Origin: Pyramidobacter sp.
GTDB lineage: Bacteria; Synergistota; Synergistia; Synergistales; Dethiosulfovibrionaceae
Direction of reading: 5' to 3'
DNA: 15,812 nt
NCBI GenBank assembly: GCA_017940445.1
Contig: JAGAYQ010000342.1
Coordinates: 1-15,812, forward strand
Shown: positions 6,959-13,491 of the stretch, one piece after another
Position numbering within the stretch: position 1 is the first letter of the stretch
How the letters are laid out: every line of letters starts with the position of its first letter
Notes under the pieces: generated by a model
The model's database searches: none
The model's input: only the letters and a program-made list of their open reading frames with translations
What the model was told of the DNA's origin: nothing
Made by a program: the position numbers and the translations under genes

Positions 6959-7528
6959 ATGATGCATCTTGGACTGATCGGCGCCGTCGTCGGCGCGCTG
7001 TTTCTCATCTGGCTCATCCCCACGCTCATCGGCGGCCTGTTTTCCGGCGTGTGGTGGCTGATCAAGCTGCCCTTCCGCCTGCTCTGGCTGATCGTCGCCG
7101 ACGGCATCGGCGGCCTGCTGGCGCTGCTGTGGCGGCTTTTTTCCGGCTTTTTCGGCCTCTTCGGCTGGCTGGGGACGATCGTCATGTGGCTGGTCATCAT
7201 CGCCGCTGTCATCTTCGGCGGCATGACGGTTGTGTCATTTTTCTCAGGTGCAAAAAAGCAGTCTGCCTCCTCGTCCGGAAAGCAGCGCGCCGAAGAAGAA
7301 CAGCCCGGCTCGTCCGCGCCGCCCCGCTTCGCCCAGCGCGCCTGGGCCCTGAACGAACTGGGGCTTCCCGCCAGCGCCAGCGCTTCCGACATCAAGAGCC
7401 GCTATCACGAGCTGGTCAAGCGCGACCATCCCGACCGCCTCGGCCCCAATGCGGCCGCCCGCGAACGCGAGCAGGCCCAGAAGCGCATGGAGCGCCTCAA
7501 TCAGGCCTATGAGATCCTCTCGCACTGA
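6959..7528 (+). CDS. Membrane-anchored J-domain (DnaJ-like) protein
   Basis: A 189-aa protein with a hydrophobic N-terminal half and a cytosolic J-domain at the C-terminus. Likely membrane segments are about residues 4-29, 31-65 (Trp/Leu/Phe-rich, perhaps one or two helices) and 68-95. A polar linker with Ser/Gln/Glu (97-125) follows. The J-domain spans about 128-189: helix I RAWALNELGL, helix II IKSRYHELVKRD, the diagnostic HPD tripeptide (157-159), and helix III ending NQAYEILSH. The layout recalls DjlA/TIM14-type proteins that recruit DnaK (Hsp70) to a membrane. GGAGGTG (6944-6950) sits 8 nt before the first of two adjacent ATGs; an upstream in-frame TTG (6914) lacks such a site. The gene is monocistronic and converges on the superoxide reductase gene. 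The partner process is unknown. Confidence 0.85.
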   Translation: MMHLGLIGAVVGALFLIWLIPTLIGGLFSGVWWLIKLPFRLLWLIVADGIGGLLALLWRLFSGFFGLFGWLGTIVMWLVIIAAVIFGGMTVVSFFSGAKKQSASSSGKQRAEEEQPGSSAPPRFAQRAWALNELGLPASASASDIKSRYHELVKRDHPDRLGPNAAAREREQAQKRMERLNQAYEILSH

Positions 7529-7530
7529 TA

Positions 7531-7582
7531 AAAATCGCGGCGGACGGCCGGGAACGCTCTCCCGGCTGTCCGCCGCATTTTT
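7531..7582. terminator. Bidirectional terminator between J-domain and superoxide reductase genes
   Basis: A 17-bp GC-rich stem (7537-7553 with 7560-7576; one G-T pair) has the loop ACGCTC. It is followed by ATTTTT on the plus strand and preceded by AAAAAT on the plus strand, giving a U-tract on the minus strand as well. Confidence 0.9.
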
Positions 7583-7600
7583 GTGCAGTTTTAGTAATAC

Positions 7601-7966
7601 TTATTCGACAGAAATCTCCGCGCTCGACTCCCAGAGGCCGTGCAGGTTGCAGTAGCTCACGGCGATCAGCGTGCCGCTTTCCTTCAGTTTAACGCTCAGG
7701 CAGCCCTTGGGCTCCACGGCCAGTTCGCCGTGCACGTTGAAGTCCAGCTCGCCCAGTTCGACGGCAAATTTGCCGCCCGCGGGCTTGAAGTACAGCTTGA
7801 TCCACGCGATAAAATGCTCGGGCGTGTTGGGATGCGCGATCTCCGCGCCCACGCACAGCTTGACGCAGACGGCCTCGCCCGCCTTGACCGACGCAGGCGC
7901 GTCGATGACAGGAACGTGCTTCTCGCCCTTCCAGTCGCCGCTTTGGATCAGTTCGCCAATTTTCAT
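7601..7966 (-). CDS. Superoxide reductase (neelaredoxin / class II SOR, desulfoferrodoxin family)
   Basis: Reduces superoxide to hydrogen peroxide without making oxygen, a typical anaerobe defence in the cytosol. The 121-aa length matches one-iron neelaredoxins; there is no N-terminal desulforedoxin Cys4 domain. The Fe(His4Cys) site is complete: H17 in GEKHVPV (with the catalytic-loop pair E15-K16), H45 and H51 in HPNTPEHF, C106 and H109 in CNLHG. Electrons normally come from rubredoxin; no rubredoxin gene is seen here. The flavodoxin 4 kb away is not an established donor. GGGGGGT lies 7 nt before the ATG. The gene diverges from the second M20 gene and ends in a shared terminator. Confidence 0.95.
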   Translation of the reverse strand: MKIGELIQSGDWKGEKHVPVIDAPASVKAGEAVCVKLCVGAEIAHPNTPEHFIAWIKLYFKPAGGKFAVELGELDFNVHGELAVEPKGCLSVKLKESGTLIAVSYCNLHGLWESSAEISVE

Positions 7967-8007
7967 AATGATTACCCCCCGTTCTTGGAATGGTACTGCA
8001 TAAGCAA

Positions 8008-8035
8008 ATTATATCATGCGCGGGCGTTTCCACAA
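8008..8035 (-). promoter_or_regulatory. Promoter of the superoxide reductase gene
   Basis: On the minus strand the -10 is a consensus TATAAT (8008-8013). The -35 candidate TTGTGG (8030-8035) is 16 bp away. Confidence 0.6.
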
Positions 8036-8063
8036 AATGCCCCTCGACGGCCCGGGCATTTTT
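8034..8063. other. Hairpin with A/T flanks inside the divergent promoter region
   Basis: AAAATGCCC (8034-8042) is complementary to GGGCATTTT (8054-8062), with an 11-nt loop. It looks like a bidirectional terminator, but it overlaps the -35 of the minus-strand promoter and holds the -35 of the plus-strand promoter in its loop. An operator or an insulator are both possible. Confidence 0.45.
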
Positions 8064-8072
8064 CCTTACAAT
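8044..8072 (+). promoter_or_regulatory. Promoter of the second M20 peptidase gene
   Basis: TCGACG (8044-8049) and TACAAT (8067-8072) are 17 bp apart; the start codon is 40 bp downstream. Confidence 0.5.
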
Positions 8073-8112
8073 AAGACCGTCGCTTAACTTTTTCGGAAAG
8101 AAGGTTTCTTTT

Positions 8113-9306
8113 ATGGAACGTGAAAAGCTGTACGCTGCCGTCAAAGCCTCCGTCGAGTCGCGCCGCGCCGGGCTGTGCGCGATGGCCGATCAGATCTTCG
8201 GCTGGGCCGAGCTGGGACTGAAAGAATTCAAGTCGAGCGCTCTGCTCGAAGACTGCCTGGAGCGCGAGGGCTTCGCCGTCGAGCGCGGCGTCGGCGGCCT
8301 GGAGACAGCCTTCCGCGCCGTCTGGAGCAAAGGCCAGGGCGGACCGTCGTTCGGCCTGCTGTGCGAGTACGATGCTCTCGAGCGCCTCGGACACGCCTGC
8401 GGCCATCACATGCAGGGACCGTCGATCATCGGCGCAGCCCTCGCCATCCGCGATCTGGCCGAGAGCGCCGCGCCGGGAGCGCCTTTTAAGATCGTCGTCT
8501 ACGGCACGCCCGCTGAGGAAACGCTCGGCGGCAAGACGCCGATGATGGAAAACGGCTGCTTCGGCGACATCGACGTGGCGCTGATGATGCACGGCGCGCC
8601 CAACACCTGCGTCGACGTCAAGTCGATGGCCTCGCGCGAGTTCAAGATCCGCTTCAGGGGCAAGAACGCCCACGCCGCCCTCGCGCCCGATCAGGGACGC
8701 AGCGCCTTCGACGCCGCCCTGCTGTCGTTCAGCGCCCTCGAGTTTCTGCGCGAGCACGTGCGCGAAGACACCCGCATCCACTACACCGTCGTCGACGCCG
8801 GCGGCCCGGCCAACGTCGTGCCCGACCACGCCACGGCACAGTACATGATCCGCTCCTACGACACGGACTATCTGGAAACGCTCATGCCCCGCGTGGAAGA
8901 CATCTGGAAGGGCGCCTGCCTGATGACGGGCACTTCCTACGAGATCGAGAGCCAGAGCCGCTTCTGGGGCAAGATCCCGGCGCTCGCGCTCAACGACCTG
9001 ATCATGGAGCAGGCCCGCGCCTTCGACGCGCCGCAGCTGGCCGCCCCGCGCGAAAAGACCGGCTCCACCGACTTCGGCATCGTCATGTACAAAGTGCCCG
9101 GCTGCTGCATCCGCTGCGCCTTCGTGCCCGAGGGCACCTCGTCCCACTCCAAGGGCTTCCTCGACGCCGGCCTGACGGAGACCGCCCACAACGCCGTCGT
9201 CTTCGGCGAGGAGATCCTCGCCGCCGCCTGCCTGCGCATCCTCGAAGAGCCCGCGCTGCTGGAAAAGATCAAGGCCGATTTCACCGCGCGCAAGGAAGGG
9301 CGCTAG
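8113..9306 (+). CDS. M20-family metallopeptidase/amidohydrolase (AbgB/PM20D2-like)
   Basis: A second cytosolic zinc amidohydrolase (397 aa), clearly distinct from the one at 3713. Features: CEYDALERLGHACGHH (84-99) with the metal motif GHACGHH, PAEETLGGK (133-141) with catalytic E135-E136, H160 in MMHGAP, and NAHAALAPDQGRSA (185-198) of the dimerisation lid. The EYDAL...GHACGH pattern is that of the AbgB / PM20D2 group (p-aminobenzoyl-glutamate hydrolases and beta-alanyl or Xaa-basic dipeptidases) rather than classical HipO. A C-terminal GTSSHSKGF (341-349) probably gives the last histidine ligand. AAGAAGG lies about 9 nt before the ATG at 8113; upstream in-frame codons lack such a site. The gene stands alone, diverging from superoxide reductase and converging on glyA. 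Substrate specificity is open. Confidence 0.88.
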   Translation: MEREKLYAAVKASVESRRAGLCAMADQIFGWAELGLKEFKSSALLEDCLEREGFAVERGVGGLETAFRAVWSKGQGGPSFGLLCEYDALERLGHACGHHMQGPSIIGAALAIRDLAESAAPGAPFKIVVYGTPAEETLGGKTPMMENGCFGDIDVALMMHGAPNTCVDVKSMASREFKIRFRGKNAHAALAPDQGRSAFDAALLSFSALEFLREHVREDTRIHYTVVDAGGPANVVPDHATAQYMIRSYDTDYLETLMPRVEDIWKGACLMTGTSYEIESQSRFWGKIPALALNDLIMEQARAFDAPQLAAPREKTGSTDFGIVMYKVPGCCIRCAFVPEGTSSHSKGFLDAGLTETAHNAVVFGEEILAAACLRILEEPALLEKIKADFTARKEGR

Positions 9307-9334
9307 ATTCAAAAGCCCGACACGAAGACACAAA
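9307..9334 (+). repeat. Inverted repeat, left arm (ATTCAAA...GACACGAAGACACAAAG)
   Basis: Starts right after the M20 stop codon. It matches the reverse complement of 9493-9520 in nearly all positions with a few gaps. The arms enclose a 214-bp segment carrying two terminators. Confidence 0.65.
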
Positions 9335-9371
9335 GGGCCTAAAGACACGAAGTTTTTTACGATTTGCGCTG

Positions 9372-9403
9372 CGCGCCGGAGGATAATTTCTCCGGCGCGT
9401 TTT
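9372..9403 (+). terminator. Terminator of the second M20 gene
   Basis: CGCGCCGGAG (9372-9381) pairs perfectly with CTCCGGCGCG (9390-9399) across an 8-nt AT-rich loop and is followed by TTTT. Confidence 0.82.
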
Positions 9404-9435
9404 CTGTTCTCCGTGGAACAAAAAGACGCTGCCTC

Positions 9436-9470
9436 AAAAAAATAGCCTCCCGGGAAAAATTCCGAGAGGC
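9436..9470 (-). terminator. Terminator of glyA
   Basis: On the minus strand GCCTCTCGGAA (9460-9470) pairs with the arm at 9445-9456, with one bulge, and is followed by a T7 tract (A7 at 9436-9442 on the plus strand). Confidence 0.8.
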
Positions 9471-9492
9471 GATTTCTGTTTATTTCTTTGTG

Positions 9493-9520
9493 TCTTCGTG
9501 TCTTTGTGTCAGCTTTGAAT
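9493..9520 (-). repeat. Inverted repeat, right arm
   Basis: Reverse complement of the arm at 9307-9334. Its own plus-strand text has the alternating CTTTGTGTCTTCGTGTC pattern. It lies 18 bp from the end of glyA. Confidence 0.65.
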
Positions 9521-9538
9521 GAAAACGTTCCCCCGCCC

Positions 9539-10798
<1,260 letters not shown>

Positions 10799-10866
10799 AG
10801 TTCAGTCTCCCCTTCTTTTTAAATTTAAAACTGCAAAAGATACAGCGCCTGTCTCTTTATAGAATC

Positions 10867-10895
10867 AGAGTACCGTATTTTTCCCGCCGTGTCAA
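10867..10895 (-). promoter_or_regulatory. Promoter of glyA
   Basis: A perfect -35 TTGACA (10890-10895) lies 17 bp from TACTCT (10867-10872) on the minus strand. A TATAAA nearby (10858-10863) is an alternative -10 without a good -35. Confidence 0.6.
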
Positions 10896-11285
10896 AAGAA
10901 TATACCGACGCTTTCTAAAAATATATCGCGCAAAGACCGGACTTGTTTTTGCAAGTTTCGCATATTCTGCCGCCCTGATCGACGTAATACAGTATACTTG
11001 ATATAAATCAACCATGAACGGAGACATCTCTCAGCGATTTTTACATTAATATTTAGATTTATATATCGATACGGCATTCAATAATATTTTTCATCTGTAT
11101 TATGTAATGCCCGCTGCGCCGTTTTTTTGCGCCGGCGTTCTGGAAATCGTGCGCGTTTTTCTGCTCTGCTGATATGCAGCGCTTTTGGGCAGGATGTTCC
11201 TCATGCTCATCATGCAGACGCGTTATTGCCTCTTCGCAGGACAGCCGCGAGCGTTCTGCATAGAACAGCTCATTCGCGCACCGCG
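10896..11285. other. Gene-poor, partly AT-rich intergenic stretch
   Basis: I see no convincing gene here. Bases 10896-11110 are markedly AT-rich compared with the flanking genes and include the FNR-type palindrome at 10998-11011. Bases 11110-11285 return to higher GC. Short open frames exist on both strands, but none has a ribosome site or a recognisable product. Confidence 0.6.
10998..11011. promoter_or_regulatory. FNR/CRP-type palindrome TTGATATAAATCAA
   Basis: A perfect match to the FNR consensus TTGAT-N4-ATCAA, directly after a TATACT that could serve as a -10 (10993-10998). No recognisable gene follows at a suitable distance on either strand. glyA starts about 200 bp away on the minus strand. 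Confidence 0.45.
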
Positions 11286-11328
11286 AAAAAATTCGGACCG
11301 TCCTGCGAGGGCGGTCCGAATCATTTTT
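11286..11328. terminator. Terminator of the DUF2023 gene (bidirectional shape)
   Basis: ATTCGGACCG (11291-11300) pairs perfectly with CGGTCCGAAT (11312-11321). On the minus strand the stem runs directly into T6 (A6 at 11286-11291), so it ends the DUF2023 transcript. On the plus strand CATTTTT follows. Confidence 0.85.
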
Positions 11329-11353
11329 GGGGCTCAAAAATAGTTGTTCACGG

Positions 11354-11701
11354 CTAATCAGCCGCGCATTCCATCCGCGAGCGCTCTTTTTCGCTCAGGG
11401 TGATGTAGCGGCGGCACTCTTCGAGGCGGCCGTAGCCGAGCATGATGCCGAGGATGAAGTCCTCTTCCTTGGAGTAGTCGCTGAGGCTTTTGCTGCCGAA
11501 GATCTCGAGCACGGCGATGCAGTCGGGATGTCCGAAGAACACGTTGACGTGCCCGTTGCTCAGATACGACAGCTTGTAGGCGATACCATGGGCTTCCAGC
11601 GTGCGGACGATCTCCGGCACGTCCGAAGCCGGCGCGGTGTGAAGGATGAGGCTGCGCAAGCCCTTCTGAAACTCGTAGATATGATGGCGAAAAACTTCCA
11701 T
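11354..11701 (-). CDS. DUF2023 family protein
   Basis: A 115-aa protein that I recognise as DUF2023 from its opening MEVFRHHIYEFQKGLRSLILHT and from NVFFGHPDCIAVLEIF (residues 53-68), SLSDYSKEEDFILGIMLGYGRLEEC (72-96). No signal peptide or membrane segment is present. The family has no proven function. From memory, members often sit beside flavodoxin genes, and here the gene is divergent from a flavodoxin. GGGAGG (11711-11716) lies 9 nt before the ATG. The promoter carries a palindrome (11739-11754) that matches one at the flavodoxin promoter, so the two genes are probably co-regulated. It may assist or modulate the flavodoxin (inference). Confidence 0.85.
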   Translation of the reverse strand: MEVFRHHIYEFQKGLRSLILHTAPASDVPEIVRTLEAHGIAYKLSYLSNGHVNVFFGHPDCIAVLEIFGSKSLSDYSKEEDFILGIMLGYGRLEECRRYITLSEKERSRMECAAD

Positions 11702-11738
11702 GGCGGCGTTCCTCCCGTTAAATTAGATTGATATGAGA

Positions 11739-11754
11739 ATTAGTGCACGCTAAT
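11739..11754. promoter_or_regulatory. Operator candidate ATTAGTGCACGCTAAT (DUF2023 side)
   Basis: An interrupted palindrome ATTAG-N6-CTAAT lying 13 bp beyond the -10 of the DUF2023 promoter. Its reverse complement ATTAGCGTGCACTAAT matches the flavodoxin-side site ATTAGCGTCAACTAAC at 13 of 16 positions. The TTAG...CTAA half-sites resemble DtxR/IdeR-type boxes. Confidence 0.6.
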
Positions 11755-11767
11755 AATAACCAAAAAG

Positions 11768-11796
11768 AGGATACCCTTCGGTGCGATTTTTGTCAA
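11768..11796 (-). promoter_or_regulatory. Promoter of the DUF2023 gene
   Basis: TTGACA (11791-11796) and TATCCT (11768-11773) on the minus strand, with a 17-bp spacer. Confidence 0.65.
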
Positions 11797-11907
11797 GCCA
11801 TCAAAGCACAAGGTGTTTCTAAACACTCAAAATCGCCTATCGATGCCGTATACATGCCGCTTTAGGTGAGCTGAAAAAATTCCTCGAAAAATTTTTCATT
11901 TGCCCCC

Positions 11908-11935
11908 TTGACGCCAGAAAAATTTCAGATACAAT
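11908..11935 (+). promoter_or_regulatory. Promoter of the flavodoxin gene
   Basis: TTGACG (11908-11913) and TACAAT (11930-11935) with a 16-bp spacer. An A/T-rich inverted repeat (about 11873-11899) lies just upstream and could act as an UP element. Confidence 0.65.
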
Positions 11936-11936
11936 A

Positions 11937-11952
11937 ATTAGCGTCAACTAAC
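11937..11952. promoter_or_regulatory. Operator candidate ATTAGCGTCAACTAAC (flavodoxin side)
   Basis: TTAG-N6-CTAA begins 2 bp after the -10 box and would cover the transcription start, the position of a repressor site. A further CTAAC follows at 11952-11956. It matches the DUF2023-side palindrome. Confidence 0.6.
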
Positions 11953-11988
11953 TAACGGAGCAAAAAAACTCCACAGGAGGTTTTACAC

Positions 11989-12483
11989 ATGTCAATCGCA
12001 GTCATTTACGGAAGCACCACGGGCAGCACGGCCGAGATCGCGGCCAGCATCGCTTCGGCGCTTGGCGCCGACTGCCTGAACGTGGCCGAAGTGTCGGCCG
12101 ACAAGCTGGCCGGCTACGACGCCCTGGTCCTCGGCTCTTCGACGTGGGGCGCCGGCGACCTTCAGGACGACTGGGAGGCCAATATCGGCGCGCTTGAATG
12201 CGCGAACCTGGCCGGCAAGAAGGCCGCCGTGTTCGGCACGGGCGACTCGCTCGGCTTTGCCGACACGTTCTGCGACGCTCTGGCACGCCTGCGCGACGCG
12301 GCTGTCGCCGCCGGCGCGACAATGGTCGGCGCGGGCGCTGTCGAAGGCTATGACGGCGTGGCTTCCCGCGTGTTCGAGAACGGCCAGTTCATCGGCCTTC
12401 CTCTTGATGTGAGCAATCAGCCTGAGCTGACCGACGCCCGCGTCGCCGCCTGGGTCGAAAAGCTCAAGGGCGAACTCGCGTAA
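11989..12483 (+). CDS. fldA: Long-chain flavodoxin
   Basis: FMN-binding low-potential electron carrier of the cytosol that can replace ferredoxin under iron limitation (164 aa). The phosphate loop is STTGST (9-14). W53 in SSTWGAGDLQDDWE is the usual inner stacking tryptophan. The 90s loop GTGDSLGFADTFCDAL (83-98) carries F90 where most flavodoxins have the outer stacking tyrosine. The insertion region VEGYDGVASRVFENGQFIG (118-136), followed by LPLDVSNQPELTDARVAAWV, marks the long-chain class. A strong AGGAGG ribosome site lies 9 nt before the ATG. The gene diverges from DUF2023, and the two promoters carry matching operators. A DtxR-like regulator gene lies 455 bp downstream. The identity is firm; iron regulation is inferred. 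Confidence 0.95.
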   Translation: MSIAVIYGSTTGSTAEIAASIASALGADCLNVAEVSADKLAGYDALVLGSSTWGAGDLQDDWEANIGALECANLAGKKAAVFGTGDSLGFADTFCDALARLRDAAVAAGATMVGAGAVEGYDGVASRVFENGQFIGLPLDVSNQPELTDARVAAWVEKLKGELA

Positions 12484-12567
12484 TTTTTTCCATCTGCCTG
12501 CCGAACCGGATCATCTCCACAAGGCAGACGCCGCATCCGCGGCTCCCATCGACAGCGGCTCCCCTTC

Positions 12568-12640
12568 GGCCCTTTCGCCTCCCCCCCGGCGTGAAGGCCG
12601 TGCCGGCCCTTCGTTTCCCCCCCTTTTTCGAGGGGCCGGC
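12568..12640 (+). other. Two adjacent GC-rich hairpins with C-tracts after the flavodoxin gene
   Basis: GGCCCTTTCGCC (12568-12579) pairs imperfectly with GGCGTGAAGGCC (12588-12599). Then GCCGGCCCT (12602-12610) pairs with AGGGGCCGGC (12631-12640). The loops hold runs of seven C and five T. There is no adjacent U-tract, so this is not a standard intrinsic terminator. It may protect the 3' end of the flavodoxin mRNA. Confidence 0.45.
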
Positions 12641-12655
12641 AACTCCGCTGTTTAT

Positions 12656-12834
12656 GGAAACGCTGATAAAATACGTCATCTCCTGCGAAACGCTGTCCGA
12701 GGGGCTCCTCCAACGTACGGAAGTACGCCTCCGGAGCCTCTTGCGGACAGGTTTCTTCGGATCTGACGCATTTTCTCAGGTTTCCTGTGCGCTCGTTAAA
12801 TTCTGCATAATGGGATTTAATCAGCGATTCCTTA
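12656..12834 (+). repeat. Structured repeat, copy 3 with 3' hairpin extension
   Basis: The core (12656-12785) has the apical stem GTAC/GTAC closing a GGAA loop (12719-12722) of the GNRA type. GGGGCTCC (12701-12708) pairs with GGAGCCTC (12733-12740), keeping a G-U pair. The extension (12786-12834) has TTAAAT (12796-12801) paired with ATTTAA (12815-12820), where copy 2 has TGAAAT and ATTTCA. Confidence 0.9.
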
Positions 12835-12869
12835 GGAAACGCCGCTCGCGGTTTTGTTCATTTTGAGTC

Positions 12870-12898
12870 TTGCAAATTGCCCCTTTTTCTGGCATTAT
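12870..12898 (+). promoter_or_regulatory. Promoter of the DtxR-family regulator gene
   Basis: TTGCAA (12870-12875) and CATTAT (12893-12898), with a 17-bp spacer. A palindrome TTGTTAAACAA (12898-12908) overlaps the -10 end and the likely start site and could be an autoregulatory operator. Confidence 0.5.
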
Positions 12899-12937
12899 TG
12901 TTAAACAAACCACTGTTGCGAGAGCGAGGGGCAAAAA

Positions 12938-13306
12938 GTGCAAATTCATCAGTCTGCTGAAGATTATCTGGAAAAAATACTGATGCTCAACGAGCGGCTC
13001 GGATATGCCCGCTCCGTTGACATCGCCAATGAGCTGAAAGTGACCAAGCCCAGCGTCAGCGTCGCGATGAAGCGGCTGCGCGAGAACAATTACATCGAGA
13101 TGGACCGCGACGGTCACATCACGCTGCTGCCCGCGGGCAGAGCGATCGCCGAACGGATCTACGACCGTCACAAAGTGCTCTCCGCGTTTCTGCGCGAGCT
13201 CGGCGTCAGTGACGAGACCGCAGCGGAAGACGCCTGCAAGGTCGAGCATGTCCTCTCGGAAGAAAGCTTCAGCGCGGTGTGCCGCTTCGTGCACAAATCG
13301 CTGTAG
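12938..13306 (+). CDS. DtxR/MntR-family metal-dependent transcriptional regulator
   Basis: A 122-aa metalloregulator with a winged helix-turn-helix (about residues 8-65, recognition helix KPSVSVAMKRLREN) and the DtxR dimerisation/metal domain (66-122); the C-terminal SH3-like domain of DtxR/IdeR is absent, as in MntR. Aligning by eye with B. subtilis MntR gives ligands D9, E12, H78, E103 and H104. The MntR E99 position is C100, in an ACKVEHVLS motif that matches the ACRWEHVMS of iron-sensing DtxR. The binding site is therefore mixed and the metal is uncertain. The start is a GTG with GAGGGG 6 nt upstream. The gene is monocistronic between repeat copy 3 and a terminator. TTAG-N6-CTAA sites at the flavodoxin/DUF2023 promoters are plausible targets. 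Confidence 0.9.
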   Translation: MQIHQSAEDYLEKILMLNERLGYARSVDIANELKVTKPSVSVAMKRLRENNYIEMDRDGHITLLPAGRAIAERIYDRHKVLSAFLRELGVSDETAAEDACKVEHVLSEESFSAVCRFVHKSL

Positions 13307-13374
13307 AAGGGCGCGCGTTTTCAGCTCACGATTCCTGAACCGAAGCATCCTTTCAACACACACCCCCAAAAGAG

Positions 13375-13409
13375 TACCGCCTGAACGCGCTGTTCAGGCG
13401 GTATTTCTT
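13375..13409 (+). terminator. Terminator of the DtxR-family gene
   Basis: A perfect 12-bp stem TACCGCCTGAAC/GTTCAGGCGGTA (13375-13386 with 13392-13403) with the loop GCGCT, followed by the weak U-tract TTTCTT. Confidence 0.78.
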
Positions 13410-13426
13410 ATATCCGGGGCGGCGTC

Positions 13427-13455
13427 TTTTCAGCTTCCGCAAACTGCGGTACAAT
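13427..13455 (+). promoter_or_regulatory. Promoter of the exported paralogue pair
   Basis: TTTTCA (13427-13432) and TACAAT (13450-13455) are 17 bp apart. CCGCA/TGCGG forms a small inverted repeat inside the spacer. Confidence 0.55.
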
Positions 13456-13491
13456 AGGCTCATAAATTTATTGAAAGAAAGGAAGATCATC

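Noticed and set aside
10799..10860. Possible glycine or folate riboswitch in front of glyA
   Set aside because: The leader is under 70 nt and shows none of the conserved stems of these riboswitches.
10892..11077. 61-codon minus-strand frame in the AT-rich gap
   Set aside because: No ribosome site; it overlaps the glyA promoter; composition follows the AT-rich DNA.
11059..11337. 92-codon minus-strand frame downstream of DUF2023
   Set aside because: Its first codons form the DUF2023 terminator hairpin, it has no ribosome site, and its residues show no known motif. A remnant gene cannot be excluded.
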